NCBI RefSeq assembly: GCF_006716095.1
Contig: NZ_VFOK01000001.1
Span: forward strand, 124,001 to 188,000
DNA length: 64,000 nt
Direction: 5' to 3'
Origin: Barrientosiimonas humi
Lineage (GTDB): Bacteria; Actinomycetota; Actinomycetes; Actinomycetales; Dermatophilaceae
Made by a program: the position numbers and the translations under genes. Of the stretch, positions 25,002 to 32,776 are shown piece by piece. The notes under the pieces are model-generated. The model was not told the origin of the DNA, ran no database searches, and saw nothing but the letters and a program-made list of their open reading frames with translations. Position 1 is the first letter of the stretch. The number at the start of each line of letters is the position of its first letter.

Positions 25002-25134
25002 GCATGAAACCCGGTTTCATCCGTCTCCCAGCGCATGAAACCCGGTTTCGGTCGTTTGACCCTGATGGATTGGGGTCATATGCGCGTAACCCGGTTTCAT
25101 GCCCGCTCTGGGGCATGTAACCCGGTTTCATGCG
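25002..25134. repeat. Family B palindromes, right cluster
   Basis: Three members. 25002-25020 contains the perfect 17-bp palindrome ATGAAACCCGGTTTCAT. 25033-25102 is a 70-bp nested element with the same inner sequence (GTCGTTTGACCCTGATGGAT) as the left copy at 17785. 25113-25133 is a solo GCATGTAACCC/GGTTTCATGC unit. They lie between the second ATPase gene and erm, which converge. With the left copy they bracket the whole ABC locus. The single arms are themselves palindromic, as protein-binding sites often are. Confidence 0.88.
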
Positions 25135-25180
25135 GGGTGGGGAGCGCGAGGGGGCAGGGGCGCCGGGGGCATCAGTCGCG

Positions 25181-25948
25181 TCAGGTGCGGCGGCTGCGGT
25201 AGGCCGCTACCCACGTCGCGGCGTCGAGGTCACGGGGAAGGGCGCCCGGGCGCCGTTGCGCCGCAAGCCGATTCGCCGCCTCACGGGACACTCCCGCGCC
25301 GGTGAGGATCTGCGCGAGGTGACGTCCACGCCCGCCGAACACCCGACGTACGAACTCGTGGTAGTCGCGTTGTTCGCTCGCCGGGAGCAGTGGCTCGGGG
25401 CGGCGGCGCAGGTGCAGCAGTCCGGCGTCGACGGAGGGCACAGGGCGGAAGGCCGTCGCCGGGATCCGCTGCACCAGGCCGGTGTCGACCCAGGGCCACC
25501 ACTGCGCGGTGAGCTGGGTGGCGCCACCGACGCCGGCGCGCTTGCGGGCGACCTCCCACTGGGTGATGAGCAGCGCGTGCTGCCAGTGCGTCTCGCGCAG
25601 CAGGTGCCGCAGGGCGGGCGTCGTGACGTGGAAGGGGAGGTTGGCGACCAGCGTGCGGGTGCCGGCCGGCGGCGCGTGCCGCAGGATGTCGCCCGCGCCG
25701 ATGCACACGTGCGGTCCGAGGGCGGCCCGCTCCAGCGCGGCCACGCGCCGGGGGTCGAGCTCGACGACGTGCAGGGGAGCGCCGATGCGGGCCAGTGGGC
25801 GGGTGAGCGCGCCGCGGCCGGCGGCCCACTCGACGTACGGCCCGCCGCACTCTCGGGCGAGGGCGACGACGGCGGTGATGGTGCGCCGGTCGACGAGATC
25901 GTTCTGGCCGAGCTCGTGCGGGCCGGGTCGATGGTGCTGCCGAGACAT
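25181..25948 (-). CDS. 23S rRNA adenine-N6 methyltransferase, Erm family
   Basis: 255-residue Rossmann-fold methyltransferase of the Erm/KsgA family, predicted to methylate A2058 of 23S rRNA and so reduce binding of macrolides, lincosamides and streptogramin B. The N-terminal PHELGQN.LVD is the Erm hallmark (the usual Phe is Asp here). SAM motif I is EWAAGRGALT (unusual WA for the common IG/LG), acidic motif II is VVELDPRR, and catalytic motif IV is NLPFHVTTP. KsgA is disfavoured by the N-terminus and C-terminal half. AAGGAG lies 7 nt before the ATG. A leader peptide and competing hairpins precede it. The substitutions leave activity to be shown. Confidence 0.88.
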   Translation of the reverse strand: MSRQHHRPGPHELGQNDLVDRRTITAVVALARECGGPYVEWAAGRGALTRPLARIGAPLHVVELDPRRVAALERAALGPHVCIGAGDILRHAPPAGTRTLVANLPFHVTTPALRHLLRETHWQHALLITQWEVARKRAGVGGATQLTAQWWPWVDTGLVQRIPATAFRPVPSVDAGLLHLRRRPEPLLPASEQRDYHEFVRRVFGGRGRHLAQILTGAGVSREAANRLAAQRRPGALPRDLDAATWVAAYRSRRT

Positions 25949-25975
25949 GCTGCTGCTCCTTGAGGAGATGGGGGA

Positions 25976-26050
25976 GCCGGGCAGCGCAACGCGCCGCCCG
26001 GCGGTGAGCCGGGGACGGCGCGGAAGGATCGAGTCGAGAACCGCGCCGTC
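25976..26050 (-). promoter_or_regulatory. Putative erm translational attenuator (four pairing arms)
   Basis: In transcript order: arm 1 (26050-26041) pairs with arm 2 (26023-26014), GACGGCGCGG with CCGCGCCGTC, 10 bp, 17-nt loop. Arm 3 (26002-25991) pairs with arm 4 (25987-25976), 11 pairs and one mismatch around an AAC loop. Alternatively arm 2 (26021-26008) pairs with arm 3 (12 pairs, 2-nt bulge, 5-nt loop), which excludes the other two stems. Arm 1 begins at the leader-peptide stop codon. A CTCC/GGAG mini-hairpin (25956-25967) overlaps the erm ribosome site. This matches the known logic of antibiotic-induced erm attenuators. Confidence 0.75.
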
Positions 26051-26084
26051 AGAGACGGCGGGTCCGGGTGAACGTGATCGACAT
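26049..26084 (-). CDS. Erm leader peptide, 11 codons
   Basis: ATG at 26084 to TGA ending at 26049 encodes MSITFTRTRRL. A TAGCCT hexamer (26092-26097, minus strand) lies 7 nt upstream, so the leader could be translated from a leaderless mRNA. The peptide contains Arg-Thr-Arg, the basic-X-basic motif at which macrolide- or ketolide-bound ribosomes are known to stall in other erm leaders. Its stop codon overlaps the first arm of the attenuator. The reading frame is too short for statistical support; position and motif are the evidence. Confidence 0.6.
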   Translation of the reverse strand: MSITFTRTRRL

Positions 26085-26117
26085 GGCAGCGAGGCTAACC
26101 CGCCTGGTCGTGGGCTC

Positions 26118-26570
26118 CTAGGGCTTTTCGGTGGCCTCGGCGCGGGTGCTGAGGCGGCCCAGGATCTCGCCGAGGCGGCGCCGGTCGGTCTCGCTGAGCG
26201 TCGCGAGCAGCGGCTGGTCGGCCTGCGCGGCGCGCACCTCGCGCGCGACCTTGGCGCCCTTGTCGGTCACCCGCAGCACCATCGCGCGCCGGTCGGTCGG
26301 ACTCGGCTCCCGACGTACGAGATCGCCGGACTCCAGCGCGTCGGTCACCTCGGTGGCCGACCGGGGCGCGATGCGCAGCACGTCGGCGAGGTCCTTGAGC
26401 CGCATCGGTGCGCCGTCGTCGCACGCCCGGCTGATGGTGAGGAACGCGCGGGCCTGGTGCGGCGTGAGGTCGTAGGGCTCCAGCGCAGCCATGGAGTGGT
26501 GGCGCAGCGCGTGCATCACCCGGCGCAGCCGCGACATGAGCTCCTGGTCGGAGGGGAGCGGTGCGGGCAT
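26118..26570 (-). CDS. MarR family transcriptional regulator
   Basis: 150-residue MarR-type winged helix protein. Recognition helix region LKDLADVLRIAPRSATEVTDALES (about residues 58-81) and wing PSPTDRRAMVLRVTDKG are typical. It is divergent from a multidrug-type ABC exporter, and the intervening region holds repeated TGAGGT/ACCTCA half-sites. This makes repression of both itself and the exporter likely. From memory, homologues occur next to similar exporters in many actinobacteria. Its 3' end is 34 bp from the erm leader start, on the same strand, so read-through into the erm leader is possible. Confidence 0.9.
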   Translation of the reverse strand: MPAPLPSDQELMSRLRRVMHALRHHSMAALEPYDLTPHQARAFLTISRACDDGAPMRLKDLADVLRIAPRSATEVTDALESGDLVRREPSPTDRRAMVLRVTDKGAKVAREVRAAQADQPLLATLSETDRRRLGEILGRLSTRAEATEKP

Positions 26571-26590
26571 GGGGGAATAGTACCGCCGAT

Positions 26591-26637
26591 GCTGAGGTTC
26601 TGTGATGATGAGGTAACCTCAGCAAAAGGACCTCAGG
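26591..26637. promoter_or_regulatory. Candidate MarR operator with nested dyads
   Basis: GCTGAGGTT (26591-26599) is the reverse complement of AACCTCAGC (26615-26623). Inside this span TGAGGT-A-ACCTCA (26609-26621) is a perfect odd-centred palindrome, and CCTCAGG (26631-26637) adds another partial site. This gives at least three TGAGGT/ACCTCA half-sites over 47 bp between the divergent MarR and ABC exporter genes. The AT-rich AGCAAAAGGA next to it may be part of a promoter. Confidence 0.65.
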
Positions 26638-26638
26638 T

Positions 26639-26682
26639 GGTCTCGATACGGCCTCCGCTAGCGCTCCGGCCTACTCGACCGG
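26639..26682. repeat. Repeat family C, single copy
   Basis: Begins GGTCTCGATACGGCCTCCGC and ends CGGCCTACTCGACCGG, with GGCC/GGCC and GGTC/GACC symmetry around a CGCTAGCG centre. The same sequence type recurs at 43107-43266 (in a coding region) and 54044-54131. It lies between the MarR operator and the exporter gene, so transcripts of the exporter would carry it in their leader. Confidence 0.8.
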
Positions 26683-26769
26683 CTTGACGGCTCTGCCTGC
26701 TCGACCGGCTCGAAGGCCCGGCCACCGTGAACGCAACACCGTGAACCCCGGAAGAAGGGAGTGGTGCCT

Positions 26770-28674
26770 GTGACGGCGCCCACGACTCACCCCAGCCCAC
26801 CGACCACCCCGACCGCCGGCCCGCACGGAGGCGGCCACGGAGGCGGCCGCGGCCTCGGTCCCGCCCGCCGCGACCCCCGCGACCGCACCCAGCTGCAGGA
26901 GCACCCGGTCAGCCTGCGCCGGATCGCCGGACTGTTCCGGCCGTACCGCGCCCGGCTCGGGCTCGTGCTGCTGCTCATCGTCGCCAGCTCGCTCGTCGGG
27001 CTGGCCAACCCGTTCCTCACCAAGCACCTGGTCGACGTGGCCATCCCGCAGCAGGACGTGTCGCTGCTGCTGTGGCTCGTCGGCGCGATGCTCGGCGTCA
27101 CCGCGCTGACCGCGGCGCTGGGCGTCGTCCAGACCTGGCAGTCGACCGTGATCGGCCAGCAGGTCATGCACCGGCTGCGCACCGAGGTGTTCACCCACCT
27201 GCAGCGCATGCCGCTCGGCTTCTTCACCCGCACCCGCGGCGGTGAGGTGCAGTCGCGCCTCACCAACGACGTCAACGGGATGCAGGGGGTCGTCACCGGC
27301 ACCGCGACCCAGGCGGCTGCCAACCTCACCACCGTCGTCGGCACCGCCGTCGCGATGGTGGCGCTGTCCTGGCGGCTGTCGCTGCTGACCCTGATCGTGC
27401 TGCCGCCGGCGATCTACCTGACCCGGCGCGTGGCCCAGATGCGCCGCGACGTCACGAGCCGCGCGCAGCGCACCCTCGCCGACATGCAGACCCAGATCGA
27501 GGAGTCGCTGTCGGTCGGTGGCGTGCAGCTGAGCAAGACGCTCGGCGCGGGGGAGCAGCTGTCCGACCGGTTCACCGCGTCGTCGCGCCAACTCACCACC
27601 CTCGAGCTGGCCGCCCAGCTCGCCGGCCGCTGGCGGATGGCCTCGATGCAGATCATCTTCGCCGTCGTGCCGGCCCTGATCTACCTCGCCGCCGGGCTGC
27701 CCGCGACCAGCGACGGGATGACCATCGGCACCCTCGTCGCGTTCGTCGCCCTGCAGTCGGGGCTGTTCCGTCCGCTCATGGCGCTGCTCAACGTCGGCGT
27801 GCAGCTGACCGCCTCGATGGCGCTGTTCAGCCGGGTGTTCGAGTACCTCGACCTCCCGCTCACGCTGCGCGACCCCGACCACCCGGTGCCGCTGGAGCGG
27901 GCGCAGGTGCGCGGCCACGTGCGGTTCGAGCAGGTCGGTTTCCGCTACGCCGGGGCCGACCGCGACGCGCTGCACGACGTGACGATCGACGTCCCGGCCG
28001 GCGCGCGCGTGGCCCTCGTCGGCGCCACCGGCTCGGGCAAGTCCACCCTCGGGTCGCTGGTCAGCCGCCTCGCCGACCCGACCTCGGGCCGGGTCACCCT
28101 CGACGGCACCGACCTGCGCGAGCTGTCCCTCGCCAGCATCAGCGAGGCGGTCGGCGTGGTCAGCCAGGACACCTACCTGCTGCACGCGAGCGTGCGCGAC
28201 AACCTGCGCTACGCCCGGCCCGACGCCACCGACGCCGAGATCGAGCAGGCCGCCCGCGCCGCGCAGGTGCACGACGTCATCGCGGGCCTGCCGGAGGCGT
28301 ACGACACCGTCGTCGGCGCGCGCGGCTTCCGGTTCTCCGGTGGTGAGCGGCAGCGCCTGGCGCTGGCCCGCACGATCCTGCGCGACCCCGCGGTGCTCGT
28401 GCTCGACGAGGCGACCAGCGCCCTCGACACCCGCACCGAGCAGGCGGTGCAGGCCGCGCTCGACGAGCTGGCCCGCGGGCGTACGACCATCACGATCGCC
28501 CACCGGCTGTCCACCGTGCGCGACGCCGACCTCATCGTCGTGCTCGACCACGGCGAGGTCGTCGAGCAGGGCACGCACGACGGGCTGGTCGCCCGCGGCG
28601 GGCGCTACGCCGAGCTGGTGGCCGCGCAGTCCGCGGATCGCGGCGGAACCGACCGGGCCCTGGCCGTAGTCTGA
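26770..28674 (+). CDS. ABC exporter, fused membrane and ATPase domains
   Basis: 634-residue half-transporter of the MsbA/LmrA type. After a Gly/His/Pro-rich cytoplasmic N-terminus come six transmembrane helices (about residues 55-335) and a nucleotide-binding domain. Walker A is GATGSGKST, the Q-loop is in VVSQDTYL, the signature is FSGGERQR, Walker B is VLVLDEATSALD and the switch histidine is in IAHRLS. All are canonical, so a homodimer is possible. It probably exports hydrophobic drugs or lipids. GTG 26770 is chosen over GTG 26761 since AAGGGA (26755-26760) is 9 nt upstream. It is likely repressed by the divergent MarR protein. Confidence 0.9.
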   Translation: MTAPTTHPSPPTTPTAGPHGGGHGGGRGLGPARRDPRDRTQLQEHPVSLRRIAGLFRPYRARLGLVLLLIVASSLVGLANPFLTKHLVDVAIPQQDVSLLLWLVGAMLGVTALTAALGVVQTWQSTVIGQQVMHRLRTEVFTHLQRMPLGFFTRTRGGEVQSRLTNDVNGMQGVVTGTATQAAANLTTVVGTAVAMVALSWRLSLLTLIVLPPAIYLTRRVAQMRRDVTSRAQRTLADMQTQIEESLSVGGVQLSKTLGAGEQLSDRFTASSRQLTTLELAAQLAGRWRMASMQIIFAVVPALIYLAAGLPATSDGMTIGTLVAFVALQSGLFRPLMALLNVGVQLTASMALFSRVFEYLDLPLTLRDPDHPVPLERAQVRGHVRFEQVGFRYAGADRDALHDVTIDVPAGARVALVGATGSGKSTLGSLVSRLADPTSGRVTLDGTDLRELSLASISEAVGVVSQDTYLLHASVRDNLRYARPDATDAEIEQAARAAQVHDVIAGLPEAYDTVVGARGFRFSGGERQRLALARTILRDPAVLVLDEATSALDTRTEQAVQAALDELARGRTTITIAHRLSTVRDADLIVVLDHGEVVEQGTHDGLVARGGRYAELVAAQSADRGGTDRALAVV

Positions 28675-28720
28675 GGCCGGACCTGCACGCACCGGTGCGC
28701 CGATCGATCGAGGGGAAGAC

Positions 28721-29515
28721 ATGAAGCGCGAAGGCGTCAAGCGGATGATCGGCGGCGGGGTGCTGTTCTTCCTGGTCGCGCCGGCGATCTTCGTCGCCGT
28801 CCTGCTGATCGGCGTCGGCAAGTCCGTCGCCGACATCGCCGGGTCCGACCCGGTCCAGCCCGGCGGCACCGCCCAGCTCGAGGCGGGGCAGAAGGTCTCG
28901 CTGCTCGTCTTCGCGGGCACCGCCACCGGCGACGGCGCCACCCAGGGCAGCGGCGTCCCCGCGCCGGACGAGACCTGCACCGTCACCGACCCGACCGGCC
29001 AGCCCGCCAACCTCACGCGCGACTCCGGCACCGAGGTCAGCGACGGCGGCCAGTCCTACCGCGAGGGCTACACGCTGACCGCCGGGCCGGCCGGGGCGTA
29101 CACGATCACCTGCGGCAGCTCCGAGGTGCTGGTCGTGGACGAGAACGCCATGAGCGAGCTCGGTCGCAACGTCGGCGGCACGCTGGTCGCCGCGCTCGTC
29201 ATCCCGTTCGTCGTCGGCGTCATCGGCCTCGCGCTGTTCATCTGGGGCCTGGTGAAGTTCAACCGGTCCAAGAAGGCGATGCCCGCCGGCGGCTACGGCC
29301 AGGGTCAGTACGCCTACGGCCAGCAGCAGTACGGCCAGCCGGGCTACGGCGGCGGGCAGCAGCCGTACGCCGGGCAGGACTACCCGCAGCAGGGCCAGCA
29401 GTCCTACGACGGCGGCCAGCAGTCGTACGGCAGTGACCAGCAGTACGGCCAGCAGGGACAGGGCGGCCGGGACGGGCAGAACCCGCCGCAGAACCCGTAC
29501 GGCCCGGCCAGCTGA
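28721..29515 (+). CDS. Membrane protein with Gly/Tyr/Gln-rich tail, unknown function
   Basis: 264 residues. A transmembrane helix near residues 12-32 and a second near 150-175 enclose an extracytoplasmic domain (about 35-145) with two cysteines (ETCTVTD and YTITCGS) that could form a disulfide. The C-terminal 80 residues are low complexity, built on GQQ(S)YG-type repeats rich in Gly, Gln and Tyr, and are probably disordered in the cytoplasm. The ribosome site GAGGGGAAG precedes the ATG. No family with known function is recognised. It may be co-transcribed with the exporter (46-bp gap) or form its own unit. Confidence 0.8.
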   Translation: MKREGVKRMIGGGVLFFLVAPAIFVAVLLIGVGKSVADIAGSDPVQPGGTAQLEAGQKVSLLVFAGTATGDGATQGSGVPAPDETCTVTDPTGQPANLTRDSGTEVSDGGQSYREGYTLTAGPAGAYTITCGSSEVLVVDENAMSELGRNVGGTLVAALVIPFVVGVIGLALFIWGLVKFNRSKKAMPAGGYGQGQYAYGQQQYGQPGYGGGQQPYAGQDYPQQGQQSYDGGQQSYGSDQQYGQQGQGGRDGQNPPQNPYGPAS

Positions 29516-29641
29516 CTCCGCGGAACGGATTCGGCGAGGCCGCATCGAGCGGATAACCTGTGAACGCTGTCGCCGCCGCGCGCCCGAGCGCGCCCTCCGG
29601 TCGCCGCGACAGCCCGCAACCATTGAACGAGTAGGTGGACA

Positions 29642-30025
29642 GTGCCATCCGGCAAGGTGAAGTTCTTCGACGCCGACAAGGGATTCGGCTTCGTCTCCGG
29701 TGACGACGGCCAGGACGTGTTCCTGCCGTCGAGCGCCCTGCCCTCCGGCGTGACCCAGCTCAAGAGCGGCACGCGGGTGGAGTACAGCGTCGCCGAGGGC
29801 CGCCGCGGCGCCCAGGCGCTCAGCCTGCAGGTGCTCGACCAGGGCCCCTCGCTGCAGGCCCGCGCGCGCAAGTCGCCCGAGGAGATGGCGATCATCGTCG
29901 AGGACCTGATCAAGCTCCTCGACGGGCTCGGCGGCTCGCTGCGCAAGGGGGGCTACCCCGCGAGCGCCCACACCCAGAAGGTCGCTGCCGTGCTGCGCGC
30001 GGTGGCCGACGACGTCGAGGGCTGA
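29642..30025 (+). CDS. Cold-shock domain protein with C-terminal extension
   Basis: 127 residues. The cold-shock domain covers about residues 1-65, with RNP1 KGFGFVS intact and RNP2 reading DVFLPSSAL instead of the usual DVFVHxSAI. So one aromatic/His stacking position is changed. A 60-residue helical extension (ARKSPEEMAIIVEDLIKLLDGLG...) follows; this longer form is typical of actinobacteria and resembles the larger cold-shock-like protein of mycobacteria. It probably binds single-stranded RNA or DNA. GTG start. It ends 2 bp before the DUF3027 gene, so the two form an operon. Confidence 0.9.
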   Translation: MPSGKVKFFDADKGFGFVSGDDGQDVFLPSSALPSGVTQLKSGTRVEYSVAEGRRGAQALSLQVLDQGPSLQARARKSPEEMAIIVEDLIKLLDGLGGSLRKGGYPASAHTQKVAAVLRAVADDVEG

Positions 30026-30027
30026 CC

Positions 30028-30936
30028 ATGGCTCCCGCGACCCGAGTACGCCCGGAGGACCTGGTGTCCGTCGGCGCGCCCGCCGAGGCGGTCGAGGCGG
30101 CCGCGCAGGGGGCGGTCGACACCGAGGCCACTGCTGAGGCGACGTCCGCCGAGGCCGCCGCGCCCGCGCGGGCCGGCCGCACGCGTACCCCGCGCGCCCC
30201 GAAGACCGACAAGGTGCTGGTCGACGACGCGGCCCAGGAGCTCGCGCTGGAGGCGGCGCGCGGCATCGCCCAGCCCGGCATGGTGGGCGACCACGTGCGG
30301 GTCGAGATGACCGCCGAGCGGCTCGCGACGCACTACTTCGCCTGCCTGGCCCCGGGTTACCCCGGCTGGCTGTGGAGCGTGTCGGTCGCGCGGGCGCCCC
30401 GGCAGAAGTTCGCGACGGTCTGCGAGACCAACCTGCTGCCCGGCGAGGGCGCGCTGCTGTCGCCGGAGTGGGTGCCCTACGCCGAGCGGCTCGCCCCTGG
30501 CGACATCGGGCCGGGCGACGTGACCCCGTTCGTCGCCGACGACCCGCTGCTCGAGGCCGGCTTCGAGGCCACCGGCGACGAGGACGTCGACCAGGTGGCG
30601 GTGTTCGAGCTGGGCCTCGGCCGTCCGCGCGTGCTGTCCGGCGAGGGGCGCGAGGTCGCCGCGACCCGGTGGTACGACGGGGAGAACGGCCCGGGCTCGG
30701 AGACCGCGAAGCAGGCGCCGGCGCCGTGCGCGACGTGCGGGTTCTTCGTGCCGATGTCGGGCGTGCTGCGTCAGGTGTTCGGCGTCTGCGCGAACGAGTG
30801 GTCGCCCTCCGACGGCACGGTCGTCTCGCTCGATCACGGCTGCGGGGCGCACTCCGAGGTCGACGCGCCCCAGCCCGAGCCGGAGAAGGTCGACCCGCCG
30901 GTCGTCGACGACCTGGCTGTCGTCAGCCTGGACTGA
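30028..30936 (+). CDS. DUF3027 domain-containing protein
   Basis: 302-residue protein. After an Ala/Glu-rich disordered N-terminus (residues 1-55) comes the conserved DUF3027 region: LAARGIAQP-like helix, HYFACLAPGYPGWLWSVSVARAPR, NLLPGEGALLSPEWVPYAERL. It ends with a cysteine cluster (APCATCGFFVP, FGVCANEWSPSDGTVVSLDHGCGAHSE) that looks able to bind zinc. The family is confined to actinobacteria and has no known function. It follows the cold-shock gene by 2 bp. An arrangement with a neighbouring DUF2530 gene is also known in mycobacteria (from memory, near Rv0882-Rv0883c). Confidence 0.88.
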   Translation: MAPATRVRPEDLVSVGAPAEAVEAAAQGAVDTEATAEATSAEAAAPARAGRTRTPRAPKTDKVLVDDAAQELALEAARGIAQPGMVGDHVRVEMTAERLATHYFACLAPGYPGWLWSVSVARAPRQKFATVCETNLLPGEGALLSPEWVPYAERLAPGDIGPGDVTPFVADDPLLEAGFEATGDEDVDQVAVFELGLGRPRVLSGEGREVAATRWYDGENGPGSETAKQAPAPCATCGFFVPMSGVLRQVFGVCANEWSPSDGTVVSLDHGCGAHSEVDAPQPEPEKVDPPVVDDLAVVSLD

Positions 30937-30953
30937 TCCGGCGCCTGGACCGA

Positions 30954-31205
30954 TCAGGCGTCGGCGGCGTTGCCGCGGCCGCGCCGCAGGTAGGCCCAGC
31001 CGAGCGCGCCCAGGCCGAGACCGGCGACGGGCACCCACAGCCACCAGTCGCGCTCGCCCGTGCGCAGCGCCGGGACAGCCAGCACCGCGACCAGGGCGAG
31101 CGCCCAGCAGGCGATCCCGATCTCGACGATGCGCAGCGTGTCGACCTGCAGCGGAGCCGGCGGCTCGGCGCGCGGATCGGGCTCGGCCGGGGTGGGTTCG
31201 GTCAC
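30954..31205 (-). CDS. DUF2530 domain-containing small membrane protein
   Basis: 83 residues: a proline/glutamate-rich N-terminus, then two transmembrane helices (about residues 32-48 and 57-73) and a basic C-terminus. LQVDTLRIVEIGIACWALALV and DWWLWVPVAGLGLGALGWAYLRRG match the DUF2530 family of actinobacteria, function unknown. The GTG at 31205 is taken as start because the family begins here; upstream in-frame sequence overlaps the divergent permease. It converges on DUF3027 with an 17-bp gap. Confidence 0.78.
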   Translation of the reverse strand: MTEPTPAEPDPRAEPPAPLQVDTLRIVEIGIACWALALVAVLAVPALRTGERDWWLWVPVAGLGLGALGWAYLRRGRGNAADA

Positions 31206-31269
31206 GCCACCAGGATAGGTGGCGGGATTCGGTCTGCGCCGGGGCCGGGTGTTCCCTACTCTCACCCTC

Positions 31270-32745
31270 ATGAGCAGTCCCGCACCTGCCGTCGCGCCGT
31301 CCGCCCTCGACCGCTTCTTCCACATCAGCGAGCGTGGCTCGTCGGTGGCCCAGGAGATCAGGGGCGGGTTCGTCACGTTCTTCGCGATGGCGTACATCGT
31401 CGTGCTGAACCCGCTGATCATCGGCACGGTGAAGGACGGCACCGGCGAGTTCCTCGGCGGCGGCCAGGCCCCGAACCTCGCGATGGTCGCGGCCTGCACC
31501 GGCCTGGTCGCTGGCGTCATGACGATCCTGATGGGGGTCGTCGCGAACTACCCGATGGCGCTCGCGACGGGGCTCGGGCTCAACGCGTTCGTGGCGTTCG
31601 GCATCGCGGCCACACCCGGCGTGACGTGGGCCGACGCCATGGGGCTCATCGTGCTGGAGGGCCTGATCATCCTGGTGCTGGTGCTCACCGGCATCCGCCG
31701 GGCGGTGCTCTACGCGATCCCGTCGGGGCTGAAGACCGCGATCACCATCGGCATCGGTCTGTTCCTGACGTTCATCGCGCTGTTCGACGCCGGCATCATC
31801 CGCAAGGCCCCGGCGACGCCGGTCGAGCTCGGCATCGGGGGCGAGCTGAGCGGGTGGCCGGCGCTGGTCTTCGTGCTCGGGCTGTTCACCATCGCGGTCC
31901 TGCTGGTGCGCAAGGTGACCGGCGCGATCCTGTACGGCATCGTCGGCGCGACCGTCCTGGCGCTGGTCGTCGAGGGGGTCGGCCGGATCGGCTCGCAGAC
32001 CGACGCCACCGGCAAGGTGGTCAACCCCGCCGGGTGGAGCCTGAACGTGCCGAAGCTGCCCGAGCAGGTGGTCGCCACCCCGCAGTTCGACCTGCTCGGC
32101 AACTTCTCGCTGCTCGGGTCGTTCTCCTCGCTCGGAGTGATCGCCGCGATCCTCACGATCTTCACGCTGCTGCTCGCCGACTTCTTCGACACGATGGGCA
32201 CGATGGTGGCCGTCGGGTCCGAGGGCGGGCTGCTCGACGAGGAGGGCAACCCGCTGAACAGCCAGCGCATCCTGATCGTCGACTCGGTCGCCGCCGCGGC
32301 AGGCGGCGCCGCGGGCGTCAGCAGCAACACGTCGTACATCGAGTCGGCGGCGGGTGTCGGCGACGGCGCCCGCACCGGGCTGGCGTCGGTGACGACGGGC
32401 GTGCTGTTCCTGCTGTCGATGTTCTTCGCGCCGCTGGTCAGCATCGTCCCGCACGAGGCCGCGACGCCCGCGCTGGTCATCGTCGGCTTCCTGATGATGC
32501 AGAACGTCACCGACATCGACTGGCGCGACATCGAGATCGCGCTGCCGGCCTTCCTCACGATGGTGCTGATGCCGTTCAGCTACTCCATCTCCGCCGGCAT
32601 CGGCGTCGGCTTCATCGCCTACGTCGTGATGAAGGTCGTGCGCGGCAAGGCCTCGCAGATCCACCCGCTGCTGTGGGGCGTCGCGGGGCTGTTCGTGATC
32701 TATTTCGCGATCGACCCGATCAAGCAGGTCTTCGGAGTCGCCTGA
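31270..32745 (+). CDS. NCS2 family purine permease (guanine/hypoxanthine type)
   Basis: 491-residue AzgA-type NCS2 transporter with 13-14 predicted membrane helices. Family marks are the N-terminal RGGFVTFFAMAYIVVLNP, the ATGLGLNAFVAFG half-helix, ADFFDTMGTMVAVG, and AGVSSNTSYIESAAGVGDGARTGLASVTTG. It probably imports hypoxanthine, guanine or adenine with protons. TACTCT (31257-31262) is 7 nt before the ATG, indicating a leaderless transcript. No purine riboswitch or regulator is visible beside it. Confidence 0.92.
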   Translation: MSSPAPAVAPSALDRFFHISERGSSVAQEIRGGFVTFFAMAYIVVLNPLIIGTVKDGTGEFLGGGQAPNLAMVAACTGLVAGVMTILMGVVANYPMALATGLGLNAFVAFGIAATPGVTWADAMGLIVLEGLIILVLVLTGIRRAVLYAIPSGLKTAITIGIGLFLTFIALFDAGIIRKAPATPVELGIGGELSGWPALVFVLGLFTIAVLLVRKVTGAILYGIVGATVLALVVEGVGRIGSQTDATGKVVNPAGWSLNVPKLPEQVVATPQFDLLGNFSLLGSFSSLGVIAAILTIFTLLLADFFDTMGTMVAVGSEGGLLDEEGNPLNSQRILIVDSVAAAAGGAAGVSSNTSYIESAAGVGDGARTGLASVTTGVLFLLSMFFAPLVSIVPHEAATPALVIVGFLMMQNVTDIDWRDIEIALPAFLTMVLMPFSYSISAGIGVGFIAYVVMKVVRGKASQIHPLLWGVAGLFVIYFAIDPIKQVFGVA

Positions 32746-32776
32746 GCCGCAACGGTTCTCGGCCGGTCGCGCCGGC

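Noticed and set aside
17762-25180. Composite transposon carrying the ABC locus
   Set aside because: The flanking palindromes resemble each other, but no transposase, integrase or target-site duplication is visible; kept only as a possibility in the findings.
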